A program made the translations under genes and the position numbers. The notes beneath the pieces were generated by a model, which saw nothing but the letters and a program-made list of their open reading frames with translations, was not told the origin of the DNA and did no database searches. Below are positions 1 through 6,509 of a stretch of DNA of 13,712 nucleotides, in pieces (positions within the stretch are counted from its first letter, which is position 1; each line of letters begins with the position of its first letter). Source of the DNA: Candidatus Sulfotelmatobacter sp. (lineage in GTDB: Bacteria; Acidobacteriota; Terriglobia; Terriglobales; Acidobacteriaceae); contig JASICF010000370.1 in NCBI GenBank assembly GCA_030044775.1, positions 1 through 13,712 on the forward strand. The letters are read 5' to 3'.

Positions 1-42
1 CCGAACAATGCATAACTTGCGGAACGTCACAGAAACAATCTC

Positions 43-79
43 CTCATTGCAATTTGAGGGTTGGGATCTTTGCAATGAG
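43..79. promoter_or_regulatory. 10-bp inverted repeat upstream of the first orphan gene
   Basis: CTCATTGCAA at 43-52 is repeated as its exact reverse complement TTGCAATGAG at 70-79, with a 17-base spacer. It lies 63 bases before the ATG at 142. No T-run follows, so an intrinsic terminator for an upstream gene is unlikely. A dyad operator or a 5'-leader hairpin is the more natural reading. Nothing shows which protein would bind. Confidence 0.4.
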
Positions 80-141
80 AGTGAGTTGCTCGGGCGATCT
101 GGCACAGATGTACGGCTGAGACTATTCAGGGGGAATAGGAA

Positions 142-798
142 ATGGCCACAAGTTCCAGGAAGCGCATCGCGAATCGTTTGAACGGTCAAAAATCTAGCGG
201 TCCCAGCAACAGTGCACGCACAAGGCTCAACGCCACGAAACACGGGCTCTTGTCTGTCGGTATGACCGAACTTGATGATCCCGAACAGTATAAAGCGTTA
301 TTGAGCGAGATGATCGAGAAGTATAAGCCTGTGGGCGTCGACGAAATGTTTTTCGTGGAAGCCGCCACTCTGGATATGGTTCGATGGCGTCGAGCCCGGC
401 GCTTGGAAGGGGAGTTTATTACGAGTGTGCTGAATCCGCCAACGGTCCAGGGCGGCCCCCTTGGTGATCTGAACTTCTTCGAGCCACACGTAACCGATCC
501 CGGCCTACCGGCTTTGGTGGATTCAGAGAGCGCTCAGAAACTCGTAAGTATTTTCCAGCGTTACGAGTCCAACTTTTCTCACAGACTGTTTCGCACACTG
601 CATGAACTGGAGCGGCTACAGCGGATGAGAAGCGGGGAAGCGGTCCCGGCTCCAGCGGTTATTGACGTGACCGTCCAGTCTGAGGCCGCTGTTGCCGAGA
701 GCAGTGCTGAAGCAGCTACGATAGACGTGGCAGAGTCGGCCTTGGCACCGGTCAAAAATGGTGTCGAAAATACACAGTTTGGAGGTCCTTCTCAGTGA
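142..798 (+). CDS. Orphan 'SGP...KHGL' family protein, paralogue 1
   Basis: I recognise the family pattern but know of no assigned function. The 218-aa product has an N-terminal basic block, residues 11-36, of the form N-x(5)-K-S-S-G-P ... R-L-N-A-T-K-H-G-L. An acidic/helical middle follows (ELDDPEQY, then KYKPVGVDE near 60-68), then a WRRARRLE helix near 82-89. A C-terminal helical block at 140-166 reads RYES...LHELERLQRMRSGE. The last 50 residues are Ala/Val-rich and low in complexity. There is no signal peptide or membrane segment. The ATG at 142 has an upstream purine tract (GGGGGAATAGGAA). The same N- and C-terminal blocks recur in the next gene, so the two are diverged tandem duplicates, probably co-transcribed. 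The basic N-terminus could bind nucleic acid, but that is only inference. Confidence 0.8.
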   Translation: MATSSRKRIANRLNGQKSSGPSNSARTRLNATKHGLLSVGMTELDDPEQYKALLSEMIEKYKPVGVDEMFFVEAATLDMVRWRRARRLEGEFITSVLNPPTVQGGPLGDLNFFEPHVTDPGLPALVDSESAQKLVSIFQRYESNFSHRLFRTLHELERLQRMRSGEAVPAPAVIDVTVQSEAAVAESSAEAATIDVAESALAPVKNGVENTQFGGPSQ

Positions 799-861
799 GT
801 TGGGCCGAAAAACGAAACGAACCCAACCCGATGAAGGCTGTGTTTTTTCCCAGGTGCTTTG

Positions 862-889
862 TAGGAGGGGTAAGTGATGAAAATCACTT
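862..889 (+). promoter_or_regulatory. Shine-Dalgarno plus GAAA-tetraloop hairpin hiding an ATG
   Basis: A strong ribosome-binding sequence, TAGGAGGGG (862-870), is followed directly by a perfect hairpin: AAGTGAT (872-878), loop GAAA (879-882), ATCACTT (883-889). The ATG at 877-879, six bases after the Shine-Dalgarno, is formed by the last two stem bases and the first loop base. The hairpin ends 30 bases before the ATG of the second orphan gene (920). GNRA tetraloops such as GAAA stabilise RNA stems. A role in translational control of the second gene is inference. Confidence 0.45.
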
Positions 890-945
890 CGTCGGCGAGC
901 AGGGAGTTGGAGGATTCAAATGGACGAGTCGTTAGGAATAAATAG
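877..945 (+). CDS. Possible 22-aa upstream ORF overlapping the second orphan gene
   Basis: ATG at 877 opens a 22-codon frame ending in TAG at 943-945. The peptide begins MKITSSASRELEDSNG. It has a better Shine-Dalgarno (AGGAGGGG, six-base spacing) than most genes in this window, but its start codon sits inside a hairpin. It overlaps the first 26 bases of the gene at 920 in another frame, so translating it could modulate that gene. There is no recognisable domain. It may equally be a chance ORF behind a fortuitous purine tract. Confidence 0.25.
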   Translation: MKITSSASRELEDSNGRVVRNK

Positions 946-1806
946 AGCTGTGTGCGCGACTGGAGCTACTGAGTTGCCTATCGTAATCCCCGAGCGCAAG
1001 CTGAAAGCCAACCGAGAGAACGCTAAGAAGTCCACCGGCCCTAAGACGATTCGCGGCAAAGCGTTCAGTCGGCAAAATGCTTTCAAACATGGGCTATTCG
1101 CCCGAGGTGATATCGACTTTTTTTGCAATCGGAGAGTCGGGAAGAGTATGAACGCCTGTGGAATAAACTTCGCGATGATTACGAGCCAGATGGGGAAACC
1201 GAAGAGCTAGAGGCCGAGCGCATCACGCTTTGCTGGTGGAGGCTAAAACGAGCGCACCGATATGAGAACGCACAGGTGCGGTTAGCCATCCGACAAGGCG
1301 ACCACAAGATTCAGGCTTTATGGTGTAGTCCAAGAAACCAAGAAGCTGAAGAGGTCATTCTCCGACAACAAGACGCCCTGCAGGAGCTAGAAGTCGCGGA
1401 TCAAGTCTCAGAGGAACTGAAACAGAAGGTATTAGCGCCGCCACCGAAATTTAGTTCGCTGTGGTCACAGGTATTGAGCATGAGTGGAGAACTGCTCTCC
1501 AAATTGTCTCTTTCAGAGTTTTTCAAACAACAAGGTTCTGATTCTGAGCGTGCAAATCTCCAGGCGAGAGCTGTTGCGATCATATTACTTTTTGAAGAAA
1601 TGAGGCATCACAGGAATGAGTCGTATTCTGAGGTGACGTTCGCCCAACATTTCATCCCGGACGGCGACCAGGTCGAAAAACTTCTTCGCTACGAAACGGC
1701 CACCGAACGAAGCCTCGACCGTGCTCTCAACCGACTCGAGCGGCTGCAGCGACGCCGCCTCGGGGAACCAGGCCTTCCGGCGATGCGACCGCACATAACG
1801 CAATAA
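920..1806 (+). pseudogene. Orphan 'STGP...KHGL' family protein, paralogue 2, split by a -1 frame slip
   Basis: Two overlapping frames together encode one family member. Frame one (ATG 920, stop 1210) carries the N-terminal block NRENAKKSTGPKT...RQNAFKHGLFARGDIDFF. It then runs into unrelated sequence. Frame two, entered at 1123, continues as QSESREEYERLWNKLRDDYEPDG, with a WWRLKRAHRYE helix and the C-terminal block RYET...LNRLERLQRRRLGE, to TAA at 1804-1806. The switch lies at seven T (1118-1124). An eighth T, or a -1 slip, joins the frames into about 295 aa, reading D-F-F-L-Q-S-E. The ATG has GGAGG with six-base spacing (909-913). Both halves match paralogue 1, so the split is secondary: a sequencing error in a homopolymer, a real mutation, or programmed or transcriptional slippage. 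Sequence alone cannot decide. Confidence 0.75.
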
Positions 1807-1819
1807 AGAAGAAGGACTC

Positions 1820-2029
1820 TTGGAGTGCGGAAGCTCAATAAGACGTACATCTGCTAAGACTTTTCTGGAGATGTGGGCGAAGCCATTTCAGTTGAACCGC
1901 ACTTCGCACTACATAGACAAATTGGAAGCGATAGAAAAAGAACTCGCCAAAATCGACAGGCGGCTCGGCGCGGGCAGCGTCGCCCATAACAAAGCATTAG
2001 AAGGTTCGCTTGTTATTCTCCTGTTTTAA
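1820..2029 (+). CDS. Doubtful small hypothetical protein
   Basis: A 69-codon frame starts with TTG at 1820, three bases after a weak AAGGA, 13 bases beyond the stop of the split orphan gene. An internal ATG at 1871 is an alternative start. The middle, near residues 32-49, reads as a charged amphipathic helix (YIDKLEAIEKELAKIDRRLG). The ends look non-coding. I recognise no family. It could be a third small gene of the orphan cluster, the remnant of a longer gene, or chance. Confidence 0.25.
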   Translation: MECGSSIRRTSAKTFLEMWAKPFQLNRTSHYIDKLEAIEKELAKIDRRLGAGSVAHNKALEGSLVILLF

Positions 2030-2399
2030 GCTAGCCGCTGAACGCTGAACGGTCGTGTCCATCCTGGTTTTTCCGTGGCACCTCTGTGCAGTTTTTCTCG
2101 CTCCTCGCACAAACGAGGTCATTCCCTAGGTCGATCCCGAGCTATGAAAACAGTGAGATGCAATGGGTTTTACCTTGACAGGCTTACGGGATACTTCGGC
2201 TGCTCGGCCCGTCGCGCTTTCTTTCCCCTTGCGGCCCATGCTGGGGCATGGAATTTTCTCTTCGGAACAAGTCGGAATGTACAGCCAACAAAAAGGACGC
2301 ATCTGGACCCATTTGCGGCATTTTGCATTGTCACGGTGGGGTGCACTGAAACATTTTCGCACGAAAAATCTGCTACCATCATCGTTCTGTGAGGTGGTC
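2030..2399. other. Intergenic region before the DUF4242 gene
   Basis: No convincing gene is seen here. Several frames are open on both strands but lack family features and good ribosome-binding sites. A perfect TTGACA at 2175-2180 has no -10 at the right distance. TGCTACCAT (2371-2379) resembles an extended -10 just before the DUF4242 gene but lacks a clear -35. A short tandem GCTGAAC duplication lies near 2037-2050. Confidence 0.4.
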
Positions 2400-2672
2400 A
2401 TGCCCCAATACGTCATCGAGCGGGAAATCCCAGGCGCAGGCAATTTGTCTGACGCAGAACTGCAGGCAGTGGCCAGAAAGTCGGTAGGCGTGCTGAAGGA
2501 TATGGGACCGGAAATCAAATGGCTCCACTCCTACGTCACCGGCGATAAGGTTTATTGTGTGTATCTGGCACCGGACGAGGAAACGGTTCGCGAACACGCC
2601 CGCCGCGGAGGTTTTCCGGCGAATCGCATCTCGGCAGTGCGGCGACTGATCGATCCCACCACTGCAAATTGA
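2400..2672 (+). CDS. DUF4242 family protein
   Basis: The 90-aa product has the features I associate with DUF4242, a small alpha/beta ferredoxin-like fold family. These are an N-terminal strand (MPQYVIEREIPG), a conserved middle around WLHSYVTGDKVYCVYLAPDEE (residues 41-61), a helix REHARRGGFPAN (64-75) and a terminal IDP. A Streptomyces coelicolor member (SCO4226) is described as nickel-binding; whether this one binds metal is unknown. The ATG at 2400 is chosen over upstream in-frame starts because GAGGTG (2391-2396) sits just before it, the family starts here, and the upstream sequence looks non-coding. Its TGA at 2670-2672 is one base from the stop of the kinase gene on the other strand. 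Confidence 0.72.
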   Translation: MPQYVIEREIPGAGNLSDAELQAVARKSVGVLKDMGPEIKWLHSYVTGDKVYCVYLAPDEETVREHARRGGFPANRISAVRRLIDPTTAN

Positions 2673-2673
2673 A

Positions 2674-5600
2674 TTAAGCGGAGTTTCGAGTCCGATGACC
2701 GGATTCCGCGTCGCAGTTAAGCGCCTCGTGGACGGCCTGCTCAATCGGCATCGCCCAACCTTCCATCCATGCGGTTCCTGCAGCATTGCCGAGAGTTCGG
2801 CGCGCAAATTCCAGCGCCTTTTCAAGCCTGGGTTGCCCCGCGGGCGTGAGTGGAGCGCCCAATCTTTGTCGAAGCGCGGCGGCCGCTCCTGCCAAGTGCA
2901 GCGATAACTCGGCGTTCGATTGCGCCGAAGCACTTACGGCGAGACATTCGAGCGCCCTCGCGATGCCGCGTTTGTGACCCAACTCTTGAAACAGCTTGAT
3001 ACTTTCGCCGTAAAGGCGACGAGCCTCCGAGTTGTTACCCTGATCGCAGCTGAGACTTGCTAAATCAGAGAGGGTACTCGCAATTCCCCAGCTGTCACGC
3101 AGCCGGCGAAATTCCGACAGACTCTGTTCGCAAAATGAACGAGCGACCACGAAGTCCGCTTTTTCCCGCGCGACGTCGCCCTGGTAGTTCAACGTCCAGG
3201 CGGCACCCGCGACATCCCCAACCTGACGGAAGATCGTTAGACACTCATCGTAAAGAGAGGATGCGCGCTCATATTCGCCCTGCAACTTCATCACGCTGGC
3301 GAGATTGCTTAGGGCTCGGGCGAAGTCAGCGGGATCGCTCAGGTCTTTCCATATCGCGACGCAGCGCTCGAAGAGTGCGGATGCGGCGGCGATTTCGCCG
3401 CGATCACGAGTAATGACTGCCAAGGCGTTCAGTGCGACGGCAACGCCGCGATTGTCGTTTAGCTCAAGATAAGTCTCCAGACTATCTTCGAACATCTGCT
3501 GCGCCGGGCCGTAGTCGCCCTGCTCGCTCGCTAGAACTCCAGCAGCGAACTGGAGGCGGGCGTGAAGCTTGGGGCGAGCCGAGGCTCCTTCCAACGCTAG
3601 GATCCTGGCGATGGTGTCGCGGCCCTCCGCAAGATGTTCTCGTGTTTCCCAGAAGCGGAACAAGGCGGCTGCCATGCGAAGACTCCAGTCGGCATCCCTC
3701 GTCTTGATCAGATAATCGAGCGCGATGCGGAAGTTGTCGTGCTCAGCTTCAAAACGGTCGAGCCATTCCGGATGCGCGGGTATGTCCTCGGCACCCTCTT
3801 CGGCAAGCACGAGAAAATAAGCGGCGTGGGCTCGACGGGTCGCAGACTCATCGTTGCTCTCGGCGAGGTGTTCCAGAGCGTACTCGCGGAGGGTTGAGAG
3901 CATGCGGAACCGGGCTTCTGTATCGGCCTGCTCCACCTGTTGTACCAAACTCTTGTCCACCATCGAAGCCATGCCGTCTAGTATCTCAAGTCCCAGGTCG
4001 ACCTTGGTGTTGCACACCGCTTCCACGGCTTCCAGTGTGCATCCACCGGCAAATACGGAGAGCCTCCGGAAGAGAGTTTGCTCTGCGGCATTGAGGAGCC
4101 CGTAGCTCCAGTCGACAGTGCCGCGAAGAGTTTGTTGCCGGCTCGGCAGATCGCGAGCACCGCCGGTCAACAGGTTCAGACGGCCTTCGAGACGAGCCAG
4201 CATGGCGGACGGCGAAAGCAGTTTGATGCGGGCTGCGGCCAGTTCAATGGCGAGGGGCAGCCCGTCCAGACGAGCGCAAATGGCCGTCACGGCGGGCGCG
4301 TTTTCCTTGGTCAACGCGAATTCATGCTTTACCGCCCGTGCGCGTTCCACGAAAAGTTCTATCGCCGGGAGACCAGAAAGCACTTCTAGAGGGGGGATGG
4401 ACTTGGGGTCGGGCAGCGCGAGCGGCGGCACGGGAAACTCCTGTTCGCCGTAGACATGGAGCGGCGCCTGGCTGGTGACAACCACTTTGAGTTTCGTGCC
4501 GATCATGAGCAACTGCGCGACGAACGATGCAGCGGCGACAAGATGCTCGAAGTTGTCGAGCAACAGAAGCGTCGGTTGGTCCAGTCCGCTCACATACTCC
4601 TTCAAGCTTTCCTGCGGCGACTGATTCCCTGTTTCGTGCACTCCGAACGCCTGTGCGATCGGGGAAGCGATCAGACTATGATCGGTAACCGACGACAGCG
4701 GGACGAAGCAAACACCACCGGGAAACTGATTGCCTACTTCCTTCGCGACTTGCAAGGCGAGCCGTGTCTTCCCGATTCCTCCCGGACCGGTAAGCGTGAC
4801 AAGGCGTGCGTCCTCGCGGCACAGGAGATGGCAGAGGGAGGTCTTTTCGTGTTCGCGGCCGATAAATGCAGTGCGTTGCAGCGGCAGGTTGTTAGGGCGA
4901 GGTTCTGAAGGGCGCGACGGCGAGTCGGCCAACCGGTCTCGCACCGCGGCCAGGTCGCGAGCCAAATCCCGTGTGGAAGCATAGCGATCTTTCGGGTCCT
5001 TGGCCAGGCAGCGCTCTACGATCCAGATGAAGGGTGCGGGGGCTTGCGGCATTCGGGACCCGAGGCGCTCCGGTTCGTCGCGAAGAATTGCCGCCAGGGT
5101 CTCCGCATGGCTCGCTTTCCGGAACGCGGGAACGCCGGTGACCATTTCGAACATGACGGAGCCAAACGAGAACTGGTCGGATCGAAAATCAATTTCACGA
5201 CCGGTCGCCTGTTCCGGCGACATGTAGCCGACCGTGCCCATCACCATGCCCTCTTCGGTAATCGTGGTGGTGGACGCATCCGAACCCTGGGCACGGTTCA
5301 CCGCAGCCAGTTTCGCCAGACCGAAGTCCAGCACCTTGGCCGTTCCTGCGCCGCAAACCATCAGGTTCTCCGGCTTCAAATCGCGATGAACGATGCCAAT
5401 TTCGTGCGCTCTGGCGAGAGCTTCGGCAACCTGTGCCACGAGGGCGACCGATTTGCGAAATGGAATCGGGCCAGCGGCGAGCAGTTGGCGCAGCGTCTCG
5501 CCATCCACCATTTCCATGGCAATGTAACGTGTGCTGTTTACCTGCCCCAATTCATAAATTGTGACGATGTTGGGGTGATTGAGCGCGCTGGCGGAGCGGG

Positions 5601-5814
5601 CTTCCTTTTCAAAGCGTGCCAGGGCTTCCGGTTGATGCAGGCGCTCCACGGAAAGCGTCTTAATGGCGACTTCACGGTCGAGGCGAGTGTCTCTAGCGCG
5701 GTACACTTCGCCCATGCCCCCAGAGCCCAGTTGCTGAAGGATCTCGTAATTCCCGAAGCGCGTGCCCGGCGACAAGGAGGACGGCACGGAATCTGGCATG
5801 AGCTGCAGGTTCAT
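2674..5814 (-). CDS. Ser/Thr protein kinase fused to STAND ATPase and TPR repeats
   Basis: A 1046-aa cytoplasmic signalling protein, numbered from the ATG at 5814. Residues 20-290 are a PknB-type kinase: glycine loop LGSGGMGEVY (29-38), VAIK lysine (52), HRDLKPEN (143-150), DFG (163-165) and GTVGYMSPEQ (193-202). All catalytic residues are present. Residues 315-600 are a STAND/NB-ARC-like ATPase: FIGRE, Walker A GPGGIGKT (343-350), Walker B-like TLLLLDNFEHL (415-425), VVVTSQ (444-449) and GLPLAIELAAAR (518-529). Residues 755-980 hold five TPR-like units of about 40 residues plus a degenerate sixth. No membrane segment is seen, unlike many PknB kinases. The ATG at 5814 has GAGG close upstream. 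TTG (5844), GTG (5838) and ATG (5799) are alternative starts. Ligand and substrates are unknown; TPRs probably sense or recruit partners. Confidence 0.93.
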   Translation of the reverse strand: MNLQLMPDSVPSSLSPGTRFGNYEILQQLGSGGMGEVYRARDTRLDREVAIKTLSVERLHQPEALARFEKEARSASALNHPNIVTIYELGQVNSTRYIAMEMVDGETLRQLLAAGPIPFRKSVALVAQVAEALARAHEIGIVHRDLKPENLMVCGAGTAKVLDFGLAKLAAVNRAQGSDASTTTITEEGMVMGTVGYMSPEQATGREIDFRSDQFSFGSVMFEMVTGVPAFRKASHAETLAAILRDEPERLGSRMPQAPAPFIWIVERCLAKDPKDRYASTRDLARDLAAVRDRLADSPSRPSEPRPNNLPLQRTAFIGREHEKTSLCHLLCREDARLVTLTGPGGIGKTRLALQVAKEVGNQFPGGVCFVPLSSVTDHSLIASPIAQAFGVHETGNQSPQESLKEYVSGLDQPTLLLLDNFEHLVAAASFVAQLLMIGTKLKVVVTSQAPLHVYGEQEFPVPPLALPDPKSIPPLEVLSGLPAIELFVERARAVKHEFALTKENAPAVTAICARLDGLPLAIELAAARIKLLSPSAMLARLEGRLNLLTGGARDLPSRQQTLRGTVDWSYGLLNAAEQTLFRRLSVFAGGCTLEAVEAVCNTKVDLGLEILDGMASMVDKSLVQQVEQADTEARFRMLSTLREYALEHLAESNDESATRRAHAAYFLVLAEEGAEDIPAHPEWLDRFEAEHDNFRIALDYLIKTRDADWSLRMAAALFRFWETREHLAEGRDTIARILALEGASARPKLHARLQFAAGVLASEQGDYGPAQQMFEDSLETYLELNDNRGVAVALNALAVITRDRGEIAAASALFERCVAIWKDLSDPADFARALSNLASVMKLQGEYERASSLYDECLTIFRQVGDVAGAAWTLNYQGDVAREKADFVVARSFCEQSLSEFRRLRDSWGIASTLSDLASLSCDQGNNSEARRLYGESIKLFQELGHKRGIARALECLAVSASAQSNAELSLHLAGAAAALRQRLGAPLTPAGQPRLEKALEFARRTLGNAAGTAWMEGWAMPIEQAVHEALNCDAESGHRTRNSA

Positions 5815-5925
5815 CAACCTCGCTGGTGCAGCGGTCACGGTCAAGAATTGATCGCTGGCCGCGCCATGAACTTTGAATTCTGGACTTTCCGAGTCGCAAT
5901 GGACTCTGCGGCCCGAAACCCCGGA

Positions 5926-5945
5926 GTGGGCTTATAATAACCCAC
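5926..5945. promoter_or_regulatory. Divergent promoter dyad centred on a perfect -10
   Basis: GTGGG (5926-5930) and CCCAC (5941-5945) are inverted repeats flanking a ten-base A/T-rich centre. The centre carries TATAAT (5933-5938) reading toward the OsmC gene and TATTAT on the other strand reading toward the kinase gene. No good -35 is visible in either direction. The position, 17 to 36 bases before the OsmC ATG, fits a promoter-operator. A repressor or activator dimer at this dyad is inference. Confidence 0.45.
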
Positions 5946-5961
5946 ATTTCGGAGGCAGTTC

Positions 5962-6462
5962 ATGGATATTCGATCGGTGCAGCGGCCGCTCAAAGACCAA
6001 TACCGGCAAGACCCGGCAAGTTCGCGCATTACTCTGACGGCACACGGCAAGCAGACCGAGGCGCCCATCTCCTGCTCGATCGACTTGGGGCGGGCGATAT
6101 ATGACGCTCAAGCTCACAAGGGAGTGGGCGGAGCAGGGACGGGCGCTTGCTCCGGAGACTTGCTACTGGGTGCGCTGGCAGCCTGTGCGCAGATCACATG
6201 CCAAATGGTAGCTGCAGCAATGGGAATCCCTACCGAGGCCATCAACGTCAGGGTCGAGGGCGATCTGGACCTGCAAGGTACGCTGGGTCTTTCGAAAGAC
6301 GTGTCGGTGGGATTTCAGGACATCCGAGTCACTTTCGACGTCCGCGCGCCGCAGGCAACGCTGGAGCAGTTGATCGCGTTGCGGGCGAAAACGGAACAGT
6401 ATTGCGTGGTGATGCAAACCTTGCAGCACGCGCCAAAAATTGAGAACAAATGGGGGCCGTGA
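5962..6462 (+). CDS. OsmC family peroxiredoxin-like protein
   Basis: A 166-aa cytoplasmic protein of the OsmC/Ohr superfamily, which reduces organic hydroperoxides with two cysteines. The helix GDLLLGALAACAQITCQMV (65-83) carries the first expected cysteine, C75. EQYCVVMQTL (145-154) carries the second, C148, where family members often read CPV. Extra cysteines lie at 38, 63 and 80. The strand region VRVEGDLDLQGTLG (97-110) also fits the family. GGAGG (5951-5955) lies six bases before the ATG, and a perfect TATAAT lies upstream. The gene is divergent from the kinase gene and convergent with the FAD oxidoreductase. It resembles the generic OsmC branch more than a dedicated OsmC or Ohr, so no symbol is given. 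Confidence 0.85.
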   Translation: MDIRSVQRPLKDQYRQDPASSRITLTAHGKQTEAPISCSIDLGRAIYDAQAHKGVGGAGTGACSGDLLLGALAACAQITCQMVAAAMGIPTEAINVRVEGDLDLQGTLGLSKDVSVGFQDIRVTFDVRAPQATLEQLIALRAKTEQYCVVMQTLQHAPKIENKWGP

Positions 6463-6477
6463 TGATCAGATTGAATT

Positions 6478-6501
6478 CCGAGCGGGCAGTTTGACGCTCG
6501 G
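6478..6501. terminator. Hairpin between convergent OsmC and FAD-oxidoreductase genes
   Basis: CCGAGCG (6478-6484) pairs perfectly with CGCTCGG (6495-6501) around a ten-base loop. It lies in the 47-base gap between the two convergent stop codons. Neither side has a strong T-run, so termination efficiency is uncertain. Position and symmetry suggest a shared bidirectional 3'-end element. Confidence 0.45.
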
Positions 6502-6509
6502 GATCTCCT

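Noticed and set aside
9..185. 58-codon + ORF beginning MHNLRNVTE before the first orphan gene
   Set aside because: It has no ribosome-binding site, overlaps the well-supported gene at 142 in another frame and shows no family features.
799..848. GTTGGG/CCCAAC hairpin and T-run after the first orphan gene as a terminator
   Set aside because: The T-run begins about 15 bases after the stem, and the 17-base loop is large, so intrinsic termination is unlikely.
2175..2200. Perfect TTGACA as a promoter in the 2030-2399 gap
   Set aside because: No acceptable -10 lies 15 to 19 bases downstream.
2163..2399. N-terminal extension of the DUF4242 protein by 79 residues
   Set aside because: The extension has no family features, and a Shine-Dalgarno lies directly before the ATG at 2400, where family members start.
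5044..5937. 297-codon + ORF antisense to the kinase domain
   Set aside because: It is fully antisense to a gene with complete catalytic motifs. Its protein is compositionally odd and resembles no family; it is a shadow of GC-rich codon use.
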